Source: JAIVJN01 sp036732565
GTDB lineage: Bacteria; Acidobacteriota; Vicinamibacteria; Vicinamibacterales; UBA2999
DNA length: 11,680 nucleotides
Direction: 5' to 3'
Assembly: GCA_036732565.1 (NCBI GenBank)
Contig: DAINCF010000207.1
Location: 1 to 11,680, forward strand
Made by a program: the position numbers and the translations under genes. The stretch's first letter is position 1, and each line of letters begins with the position of its first letter. Positions 1 to 5,754 of this stretch are shown here, piece by piece. The notes under the pieces were generated by a model. It was not told the origin of the DNA and did no database searches. It worked only from the letters and a program-made list of their open reading frames with translations.

Positions 1-1
1 G

Positions 2-760
2 GCCAGCCGCGCCGCGCAAGCCGACGTCGTGCGCAAGGGACCGACCGCCGGCCGCGTCAACCTGCCGGGCAAGCTGTCCGATTGCACCCACCCCGGCTCC
101 ATCACCAGCGAGATCTTCATCGTCGAGGGCGACTCGGCGGGTGGGTCGGCGAAGCAAGGTCGCGATCGCGCGCGTCAAGCGATCTTGCCGCTCCGCGGCA
201 AGGTGATGAACACCGAGGGCATGAGCACGGCGAAGGTGCTGGAGAACAAGGAGCTGGCCGACCTGGTGACGGCGCTGGGGTGCGGCCTCGGCAAGGGATT
301 CGAGATCGGCCGTTTGCGCTACGGCAAGATCATCGTCTTGGCCGACGCGGACTCCGACGGGCACCACATCGCGACCTTGCTCCTCACCTTCGTCTACCGG
401 CACATGCCACAGCTGATCCAGGCCGGGCGCATCTACCTGGCACAGCCGCCGCTCTATCGCATCGACATCGGCAAGGACACGTTCTGGGCGCTCGACGACG
501 CGCACAAGGATCGGATCCTCAAGCAGAAGACCAGTCGCGCGACCCCCGAGATCACACGCTTCAAGGGGCTTGGCGAGATGATGCCCAAGGTTCTGTGGGA
601 GACGACGCTCAATCCGCGGACCCGGCGGCTGTTGCGCGTGCAGATTGCCGATCAGCTCGTTACCGATCGTGTGATGAACGAGCTGATGGGGAAGGATGCG
701 TCCGCGCGCTTTCGATTCATCATGGAACGGGCCGAGGAAGCCGAAGAGTTAGATGTGTGA
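2..760 (+). CDS. parE: DNA topoisomerase IV subunit B, C-terminal part (5' end outside window)
   Basis: This is the C-terminal ~252 residues of a type IIA topoisomerase B subunit, the ATPase/TOPRIM partner of ParC in topoisomerase IV, which decatenates and relaxes DNA. The reading frame is open to the left edge, so the GTG at 29 is not the true start. The TOPRIM domain shows EGDSAGG (Glu at residue 42 of the fragment) and the metal-binding DADSDG (Asp 115, 117, 119), followed by RFKGLGEM. The stretches RYGKIIVLADADSDG and PPLYRIDIGK and the C-terminus ending RAEEAEELDV resemble ParE more than GyrB, and the large insert of E. coli GyrB is absent. The ATPase domain lies upstream of the window. 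No other topoisomerase gene is visible. ParE is preferred over GyrB on these motifs alone; a phylogeny would settle it. Confidence 0.9.
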   Translation, partial: ASRAAQADVVRKGPTAGRVNLPGKLSDCTHPGSITSEIFIVEGDSAGGSAKQGRDRARQAILPLRGKVMNTEGMSTAKVLENKELADLVTALGCGLGKGFEIGRLRYGKIIVLADADSDGHHIATLLLTFVYRHMPQLIQAGRIYLAQPPLYRIDIGKDTFWALDDAHKDRILKQKTSRATPEITRFKGLGEMMPKVLWETTLNPRTRRLLRVQIADQLVTDRVMNELMGKDASARFRFIMERAEEAEELDV

Positions 761-765
761 TGCGC

Positions 766-835
766 GACTGCCGACGCCCGACTCCCGACCAGACGCCTGT
801 TACAGTCGGCAGTCGGCAGTCGGCCGTCCTGTAAC
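766..835. repeat. Inverted cluster of 7-mers (AGTCGGC), stem-loop after parE
   Basis: Three perfect tandem copies of AGTCGGC lie at 804-810, 811-817 and 818-824. Upstream, at 770-790, are three degenerate copies of the complement (GCCGACG, CCCGACT, CCCGACC), so the two blocks can fold into an imperfect ~21-bp stem with a ~13-base loop. A second exact inverted pair, GTTACAG at 799-805 and CTGTAAC at 829-835, encloses the right block and would compete with the first fold. There is no T-tract after either stem, so a classical intrinsic terminator is not shown. The position 3-10 bases after the parE stop still allows a role in 3'-end formation or mRNA protection. It may equally be a dispersed intergenic repeat. 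Confidence 0.75.
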
Positions 836-867
836 GCGCGGTCCGTTTCTGCTGTAGAAGTACTCTG

Positions 868-1092
868 TTGGCGATCGCACTCGTAATCTACGTTGCCGGC
901 GTGCTGATCGGCCTCTTGGCGATGGGCGACCGGTTCGTCCCGCGCTTGGTCACGGCGTTGTTGTGGCCAGTCGGCCCCATTACTGGTGTCGTAGTCGTCT
1001 TCGGGCTGCTGGCGGTAGCGGTGATTCTCTGGCCGCTGCCGATACTGCTCGGCGCGACGCTCCTGGGAGGCGCTGTCTATCTCCTCGCATGA
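868..1092 (+). CDS. Small hydrophobic membrane protein, unknown function
   Basis: A 74-residue protein made almost wholly of hydrophobic stretches. Predicted membrane segments are at about residues 3-18, 26-48 and 50-73, with one short charged turn (GDRFVPR) near residues 20-27. The start is a TTG at 868; an in-frame stop at 832 leaves no ATG or GTG upstream, and the next GTG (901) would remove most of segment 1. No strong Shine-Dalgarno is seen. Third codon positions are mostly G or C, as in the neighbouring genes, which supports real coding despite the weak start. It lies between parE and the MATE transporter gene with its own spacers on both sides, so co-transcription with either is not shown. 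I do not recognise a family. It could be a small accessory membrane protein, but no partner can be named. Confidence 0.6.
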   Translation: MAIALVIYVAGVLIGLLAMGDRFVPRLVTALLWPVGPITGVVVVFGLLAVAVILWPLPILLGATLLGGAVYLLA

Positions 1093-1106
1093 GTCGGCGA
1101 TTCCGG

Positions 1107-1112
1107 TACAAT
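1107..1112 (+). promoter_or_regulatory. Possible -10 element upstream of MATE gene
   Basis: TACAAT, one base from the TATAAT consensus, lies 31 bases before the MATE ATG. There is no convincing -35 hexamer 16-18 bases upstream. It is in the 51-base gap after the small membrane protein gene, so an independent transcript for the transporter is plausible but unproven. Confidence 0.3.
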
Positions 1113-1143
1113 CGGGAGTCCTTTCTTTTCATTCTTTTGCCGT

Positions 1144-2556
1144 ATGGCGGATCCGGCGCAGTTCGACACTAAATTCGATCGATCCCTCGTCAGCGGCCCG
1201 ATCAGCCCTGCGGTGTGGAAGCTGGCGTGGCCGACGATGCTCCAGAATTTCATCGCCGGGATGCAAGGCGTCGTTGACCACGCCTTGGTCGGCCACCTGA
1301 TCGGCTACACCGCGAACGCCGCCATCGGCGTCAGCTGGCAGATCTTCCTCGTCGTCATCGTCTTCATCGCCTCGCTGTTCACGGGGCAGGCCGTGCTGGT
1401 CGCGCGCTTCGCCGGCGCCGGCAACTCCGCGAAGGTCAATCAAACGGTGCGTCAGGCGTTCGTGACCGCCTTGGCCATGTACGTCGTGATGGCACCGGTC
1501 GGCTACCTGATCGCGCCACGCCTCCTGGAGTTGGCCAACGCGGCGCCGGAGGTGCGCGAGCTTGCGCTGCCGTTCCTCCGCGTCAATTTTCTCGGCTGCA
1601 TCGGGATGATCCTGTTCTTCATGATGACCTCCGCGCTGCGCGCGGCGGGCGACGCCCGGACACCGCTGCGCCTCGGCGTGACGATGACGGTGTTGAATGT
1701 CATCCTCAACGTCATCCTGATTCCGGGTCTTGGTCCCATCCCGGCGCTCGGGACGATGGGCTCGGCGATTGGGACGGTGCTGGCCTCGACGACCGTCAGC
1801 CTCTATGCGCTGTGGCACATGTTCCGCGGGGACCTGGTCGTTCAGTTTTCGCGCAACGGCGGCTGGGCTCCCGACTGGTCGGTGATTCGCGCGTTGTTCC
1901 GCTTTGGCCTGCCCAGCGGCGTCCAAGGCATCGCGATGAACGTCGCGGGCGTGATGCTGCTGCGGTTCATCGGCTCGCTCGAGCACAGCGCCGCGGCGCA
2001 GGCCGCGTTCGCGATCGGCTACACCGAGCTGTTCTCGATGATCACCTGGACGTCCGTGGGCCTGATGGGCGCGGCTGCCACGATTGCGGGCCAGAACCTC
2101 GGGGCCGGTCAGCCGGAGCGGGCCATCCAAGGCGTCCACGCCGCGTCGCGCATCGGCCTCGGCGTGGCGGCGGTGGTCGGATTGCTGTTCGTCGCGGTCC
2201 CGCAGTTGTTGCTGGGCATCTTCGGTGCCACCGAAGCCGAGGTGGCGACGATCGGGCAGGAGCTGTTGCAGTACCTCGCCGTCTCAGGCTTCTTCATCAC
2301 CCTCGCCCTGACCTACACGGGCGGCTTGCAAGGCACGGGCGACACGCGCAGCCCGCTCTTCATCACGCTCGCGTCGCAGATCCTCGTGCCGATCGGCCTC
2401 TGCGAGCTCATTCAAGCGACCCGCCCGCTGCAACCGGCCGACATCTGGCTCGCCATCGTCCTGGGGCACGTGACGCGCGGCGTGCTGAGCATCGTCCGCT
2501 TCCGCCAAGGGAAGTGGCGGTCGATCAAAGTGGAGATCGAGGGGGCACGGGCCTGA
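1144..2556 (+). CDS. MATE-family multidrug/cation antiporter
   Basis: A 470-residue inner-membrane protein of the MATE (NorM/DinF) superfamily, which exports cationic drugs and toxins using a Na+ or H+ gradient. The length and about 12 hydrophobic segments fit the family. The first half opens with a short cytosolic tail and TM1 containing VVDHALVGHL; Asp45 matches the conserved TM1 aspartate of NorM-type proteins. The second half repeats the fold and carries the family signature GQNLGAGQPERA at residues 316-327. The ATG at 1144 is the only close start, and no Shine-Dalgarno precedes it (a GGAG at 1115 is too far), so translation may rely on another mode. The substrate and coupling ion cannot be told from sequence. 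Its neighbours do not indicate a biosynthetic cluster that it would serve. Confidence 0.92.
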   Translation: MADPAQFDTKFDRSLVSGPISPAVWKLAWPTMLQNFIAGMQGVVDHALVGHLIGYTANAAIGVSWQIFLVVIVFIASLFTGQAVLVARFAGAGNSAKVNQTVRQAFVTALAMYVVMAPVGYLIAPRLLELANAAPEVRELALPFLRVNFLGCIGMILFFMMTSALRAAGDARTPLRLGVTMTVLNVILNVILIPGLGPIPALGTMGSAIGTVLASTTVSLYALWHMFRGDLVVQFSRNGGWAPDWSVIRALFRFGLPSGVQGIAMNVAGVMLLRFIGSLEHSAAAQAAFAIGYTELFSMITWTSVGLMGAAATIAGQNLGAGQPERAIQGVHAASRIGLGVAAVVGLLFVAVPQLLLGIFGATEAEVATIGQELLQYLAVSGFFITLALTYTGGLQGTGDTRSPLFITLASQILVPIGLCELIQATRPLQPADIWLAIVLGHVTRGVLSIVRFRQGKWRSIKVEIEGARA

Positions 2557-2563
2557 CGGCGCA

Positions 2564-2829
2564 GGTTCCGCACGATAGTTCCTCACAACGGTTCCTCACG
2601 TCGGTTCCACACGACGGTTCGGTTCTCACCAAGGTTCCAACGCGTTGGTTCTGTTCGGCACGACGGTTCCAGGTCTTGGCGCACCCCGTCATGTGGAGCA
2701 GTTCGACAGAACCATCGTATGGAACAGAACCATCGTCCGGAAACCTCGTGAGGAACCGAACTGTCGTGGGAACCCTCGTCCGGCACCACCGTGGGAACCT
2801 TCGTGAGGAACCCTAGGTTCGTGTGGAAC
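2564..2829. repeat. Large imperfect palindrome built from ~13-bp tandem repeats
   Basis: This fills nearly all of the 297-base gap between the MATE gene and pruA. The left arm (2564-2680) is a run of units close to GGTTCCTCACGAC, for example at 2564, 2590, 2603, 2621, 2633, 2647 and 2665. The right arm (about 2691-2829) holds the same units in reverse complement, for example GGAACC at 2752-2757 and GAACC-containing units ending at 2713, 2731, 2774, 2799 and 2812. The arms are collinear: 2617-2625 pairs exactly with 2753-2761, 2589-2600 matches 2747-2758 exactly (12 bp), and 2647-2670 matches 2708-2731 at 19 of 24. Without gaps, 2617-2669 against 2709-2761 matches at about 38 of 53 by hand count. 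There is also a 12-bp direct repeat (CAGAACCATCGT) at 2707 and 2725. It could be a structured RNA, a cruciform/operator array or a non-autonomous repeat element. No coding function is supported. Confidence 0.85.
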
Positions 2830-2841
2830 AATACCTGTTTT

Positions 2842-2847
2842 GGAGGT
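2842..2847 (+). promoter_or_regulatory. Ribosome binding site deciding the pruA start
   Basis: GGAGGT sits 6 bases before the ATG at 2854. It selects this start over the in-frame GTG at 2791, which lies inside the palindromic repeat and has no such site. A weak -10-like AACAAT is at 2827-2832, at the outer edge of the repeat. Confidence 0.85.
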
Positions 2848-2853
2848 CTTCCG

Positions 2854-4488
2854 ATGTCAGCGCCCTTCGCCGGTGTCCGTCGTATTCCATCCCCGCAGAA
2901 CGAACCCAATCTTTCCTACGCGCCTGGTTCTCCAGAGCGGGCTGAACTGAAGAGCCGGCTGGCCGCGATGGCCGGCGAGCGCATCGACATCCCCGTCGTC
3001 ATCGGCGGAAAAGAGATTCGTACCGGCGCGCTCGGGCAGGCGGTGATGCCTCATCGTCACGCCCACGTGCTGGCCGACTGGCACAAGGCGGATGCGGCAC
3101 ATGTGAAAAAAGCCGTCGAGGCGGCGCTCGACGCTCGGCGCGAATGGGCGAGCTGGTCCTGGGAAGATCGCGCGGCGGTGTTTCTCAAGGCCGCCGAATT
3201 GCTCACCACCACCTGGCGGCAGACGCTCAATGCGGCGACGATGCTCGGGCAGTCGAAGACGGCGTTCCAGGCCGAGATCGATGCGGCCAGCGAGCTGATC
3301 GACTTCTGGCGCTTCAACGTCGGCTTCGCCGAGGAGCTCTTTCACGAGCAGCCGGCGAGCACGCACGGCATCTGGAACCAGTCGGACTACCGGCCGCTCG
3401 AGGGGTTCGTCTACGCGGTGACGCCGTTCAACTTCACGGCGATCGGGGGCAACCTTCCGGCCGCGCCCGCACTGATGGGGTGCACGGTGGTGTGGAAGCC
3501 GGCATCGAGTGCGATGCTCAGCGCGCATTACATCGTCAAGCTGCTCGAAGCCGCCGGCTTGCCGCCGGGCGTCATCAACTTCGTTCCGGGCGATGCCGCG
3601 GAAGTGTCGTCGATTCTTCTCGACCATCCCGATCTCGGCGGCATTCACTTCACGGGCAGCACGGCGGTGTTCAACGGCATGTGGCAGCGCGTCGGGCAGA
3701 ACCTCGGGAAGTACCGATCGTACCCGCGCATCGTGGGTGAGACCGGCGGTAAGGATTTCGTCGTCGTCCACCAGTCGGCCGACGCGCAGGAAGTGGCCGT
3801 GGGCCTCGTGCGCGGCGCCTTCGAGTATCAGGGACAGAAGTGCTCGGCCGCGAGCCGCGCCTACATCCCGCGCTCGCTGTGGCCCGAGGTTCGCGATCGC
3901 ATGGTGGCGATGATGCGCGACATCCGCGTGGGCGACGTGCGCGACTTTCGCAACTTCATGGGCGCGGTCATCGATCACAAGGCCTTCGAGAAGATCAGCG
4001 GCTACCTGAAAGACGCCGAAGCCAACGCGACGATCGTGCAGGGCGGTGGTGCGCACGGCGACGAGGGGTACTTCATCGAGCCGACGCTGGTGGAGACGGA
4101 CAACCCGTCGTATCGGCTGCTCTGTGAAGAGATTTTCGGGCCCGTCTTGACGGCGTATGTCTACGACGACGATCGGTGGGAAGAGACGCTCGAGATCGTG
4201 GACGAGACGTCTCCGTATGCGCTGACCGGAGCCGTCTTCGCTCGCGATCGACGAGCCGTGGTCGACGCATCGGTGGCCTTGCGGAATGCCGCCGGCAACT
4301 TCTACATCAACGACAAACCGACCGGCGCGGTCGTGGGTCAGCAGCCGTTCGGCGGCGCGCGCGCGTCCGGCACCAACGACAAGGCCGGATCGAAGATGAA
4401 CCTGCTTCGCTGGACGAGCGTCCGCAGCATCAAGGAGACGTTCTCGCCGCCAACCGACTGGCGGTACTCCTTCATGGCCGAGGAGTAG
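2854..4488 (+). CDS. pruA: L-glutamate gamma-semialdehyde (1-pyrroline-5-carboxylate) dehydrogenase
   Basis: A 544-residue aldehyde dehydrogenase that oxidises glutamate gamma-semialdehyde to glutamate with NAD+, the second step of proline catabolism, in the cytosol. The N-terminus (FAGVRRIPSPQNEPN) and the motifs FNFTAIGGNLPAAPALMG, GETGGKDF, YQGQKCSAAS, EEIFGPVLTAYVY and QPFGGARASGTNDKAG match the stand-alone, ALDH4A1-like P5C dehydrogenase type. The general base is Glu296 and the catalytic cysteine Cys330; their 34-residue spacing is that of the ALDH fold. The start is set by a strong Shine-Dalgarno (GGAGGT, 6 bases upstream). This is a single-domain enzyme, not a PutA fusion, so a separate proline dehydrogenase is expected elsewhere; none is in the window. 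Upstream is the palindromic 13-mer array, and the methyltransferase gene follows after 28 bases. The full-length, intact catalytic residues leave little doubt about the family. Confidence 0.94.
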   Translation: MSAPFAGVRRIPSPQNEPNLSYAPGSPERAELKSRLAAMAGERIDIPVVIGGKEIRTGALGQAVMPHRHAHVLADWHKADAAHVKKAVEAALDARREWASWSWEDRAAVFLKAAELLTTTWRQTLNAATMLGQSKTAFQAEIDAASELIDFWRFNVGFAEELFHEQPASTHGIWNQSDYRPLEGFVYAVTPFNFTAIGGNLPAAPALMGCTVVWKPASSAMLSAHYIVKLLEAAGLPPGVINFVPGDAAEVSSILLDHPDLGGIHFTGSTAVFNGMWQRVGQNLGKYRSYPRIVGETGGKDFVVVHQSADAQEVAVGLVRGAFEYQGQKCSAASRAYIPRSLWPEVRDRMVAMMRDIRVGDVRDFRNFMGAVIDHKAFEKISGYLKDAEANATIVQGGGAHGDEGYFIEPTLVETDNPSYRLLCEEIFGPVLTAYVYDDDRWEETLEIVDETSPYALTGAVFARDRRAVVDASVALRNAAGNFYINDKPTGAVVGQQPFGGARASGTNDKAGSKMNLLRWTSVRSIKETFSPPTDWRYSFMAEE

Positions 4489-4503
4489 TGTCCGTTGGTG
4501 GGC

Positions 4504-4509
4504 TATAGT
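4504..4509 (+). promoter_or_regulatory. Candidate leaderless promoter (-10) for the methyltransferase gene
   Basis: TATAGT ends 7 bases before the ATG at 4517. This is the spacing at which transcription would start at, or next to, the start codon, as in leaderless genes with TANNNT promoters. No Shine-Dalgarno is present in the 28-base gap after pruA, and no clear -35 is seen. The alternative GTG start at 4508 would overlap this element. Confidence 0.45.
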
Positions 4510-4516
4510 GTTCGCC

Positions 4517-5530
4517 ATGCTGGTGCAGCCGGCGTCCACCAGGACCGCGCGCACGGTTGAGCAAGACGAGGCGTTCTACGACGAACGTTTCGAGCATGGA
4601 TACATGAGCGAATGGCCCAGTTGGCGGCGACGCCGAGTGGGTCAGTTCGTTCGTGGGTTGGGACTGCCGCCGCAAGGGCGCGCGCTCGACTTCGGCTGCG
4701 GGCAGGGTGTCTTCACCAGCGTGTTGCAGCACGCGCTACCCGGGTGGGACGTGTGGGGCACCGACCTCAGCACGGTTGGTTTGCGCGAGGCCGCCCGACG
4801 CGTGCCGCGGTGTCACTTCGCGGTCGGCGGCGAGATTGCTGCGCACGGCCCCTTCGATTTCGTCTTCACGCATCACGTGCTCGAGCATGTTGTCGATCTC
4901 GATGCCACGCTCGCGTTGCTCACGAGTCTGCTGACGCCAAACGGGCAGATGCTCCACATCCTGCCCTGCGGGAATCCCGGCAGCTTCGAGCACGGCGTGT
5001 GTCGGCTGCGCGACGACGGCGTCAACGAGACCAACGGCCGCTTCTTCTTCGACGAGGACGGCCACGTCCGCCGGTTGACGACGACGACGCTCAGTCGCGC
5101 GGCCGAACGGCAGGGCTTCACGCTCGCGCGCGCCGCCTACAGCGCGCAGTTCTGGGGTGCGATCGATCGGATCAGTGGTCAGGAGCTCGAGACGATCGCG
5201 GAGATGTTCGATGCGCGACGCGGCATCGATCCGGCGGCGAGCCGGCGGCTCAGCGGACTGCGTCTGGCGCTGACCTCGCTGCGCCTGGTGAAGCGTCCCC
5301 CGGCGGTGTTGTTCAGAGGCGCGGCGCGTGAGGCGCTCAGGCACGAGGACTGGACCTGGCGCGACCGCGCGGTCCTGGTGGCCTCGAATCCGTTCTACCT
5401 TGTCGCCTTCCCGGTTCGCGCGGCACTCCGCCGTCTGGCGTCGCGCGAGTGGGAGCGACACCGCTCGCACGCCAACGGCAGCGAGATGTATCTGCTCTTC
5501 ACGCGTCCAGCGAACGTCTCGGCGCCGTAG
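4517..5530 (+). CDS. Class I SAM-dependent methyltransferase
   Basis: A 337-residue protein with a Rossmann-type methyltransferase domain in its first half. Motif I is LDFGCGQG at residues 57-64, which binds the SAM methionine moiety. An acidic residue after strand 2 (Asp83 in WGTDLS) would bind the ribose. HHVLEHV at residues 119-125 is the usual motif of Methyltransf_11/23-like enzymes. The second half (about 200-337) is Arg-rich and alpha-helical, has no motif I recognise, and may bind the acceptor or a membrane surface. The substrate is unknown; small molecules, lipids and sugars are all possible. The ATG at 4517 is preferred over the GTG at 4508, because the latter lies in the likely -10 element. 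It is followed by a hairpin-rich spacer and a GT-C-like membrane protein gene, which weakly favours a role in modifying a glycan or lipid. Confidence 0.82.
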   Translation: MLVQPASTRTARTVEQDEAFYDERFEHGYMSEWPSWRRRRVGQFVRGLGLPPQGRALDFGCGQGVFTSVLQHALPGWDVWGTDLSTVGLREAARRVPRCHFAVGGEIAAHGPFDFVFTHHVLEHVVDLDATLALLTSLLTPNGQMLHILPCGNPGSFEHGVCRLRDDGVNETNGRFFFDEDGHVRRLTTTTLSRAAERQGFTLARAAYSAQFWGAIDRISGQELETIAEMFDARRGIDPAASRRLSGLRLALTSLRLVKRPPAVLFRGAAREALRHEDWTWRDRAVLVASNPFYLVAFPVRAALRRLASREWERHRSHANGSEMYLLFTRPANVSAP

Positions 5531-5565
5531 GGCTCTAATGGGATCTATCTTTGAACCGACTACTG

Positions 5566-5612
5566 GGGCCGTTCCTTCGGAACGGCCCGGAAGCGCTTCC
5601 CCGAGTTCTCGG
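5566..5612. other. Three directly abutting perfect palindromes
   Basis: Three inverted repeats follow one another with no base between them. The first, 5566-5588, is a 10-bp perfect stem (GGGCCGTTCC with GGAACGGCCC) closed by a TTC loop. The second, 5589-5600, is the 12-bp palindrome GGAAGCGCTTCC. The third, 5601-5612, is CCGAG/CTCGG around TT. They lie 35 bases after the methyltransferase stop. The first is strong enough to act as a terminator stem, but no T-tract follows. Further weaker stems lie downstream at 5661-5696. Confidence 0.7.
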
Positions 5613-5660
5613 TAGATACGCGCAACTCGGTTGAGGCGCTCCACTAGTCGTCGTCTCGAA

Positions 5661-5696
5661 CGCCGTTCCCCCGGCGTGCCGGAGATCGATCGGCAC
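5661..5696 (+). other. Overlapping small stems in the leader of the GT-C-like gene
   Basis: CGCCG at 5661-5665 pairs with CGGCG at 5672-5676, and GTGCCG at 5676-5681 pairs with CGGCAC at 5691-5696. The two stems share base 5676 and could not both form fully. They lie 59-94 bases before the downstream ATG, so they would be in its leader if transcription starts upstream. Stems this short can arise by chance in GC-rich DNA. Confidence 0.35.
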
Positions 5697-5739
5697 ACGT
5701 ACCGGCTCACTGATCATGGCCGTCCTCGCCAGCGAGGGC

Positions 5740-5746
5740 GGAGGAG
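5740..5746 (+). promoter_or_regulatory. Ribosome binding site deciding the start of the GT-C-like gene
   Basis: GGAGGAG lies 8 bases before the ATG at 5755. It favours that start over the in-frame ATG at 5716, which has no comparable site and would add 13 residues. Confidence 0.75.
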
Positions 5747-5754
5747 CGCGAAGC

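Noticed and set aside
1129..2139. Minus-strand open frame opposite the MATE gene
   Set aside because: The composition is Arg/Asp/His-rich with no fold signal, and the MATE gene explains the DNA.
2564..2829. CRISPR array
   Set aside because: Units are about 13 bases, abut without spacers, vary in sequence and are inverted half-way; no cas gene is near.
2583..2909. Minus-strand open frame across the palindromic repeat (108 codons)
   Set aside because: It is a translation of the repeat units themselves and runs into pruA; no start signal or family.
2857..4554. Long open frame on the minus strand opposite pruA (565 codons)
   Set aside because: The plus-strand gene encodes a full, motif-complete ALDH. 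The minus-strand product is rich in Arg, His and Val with no recognisable motif, a usual shadow in GC-rich DNA.
5531..5565. Promoter for the GT-C-like gene using TTGAAC at 5551
   Set aside because: No -10-like hexamer occurs 16-18 bases downstream; that place is inside the first GC-rich hairpin.
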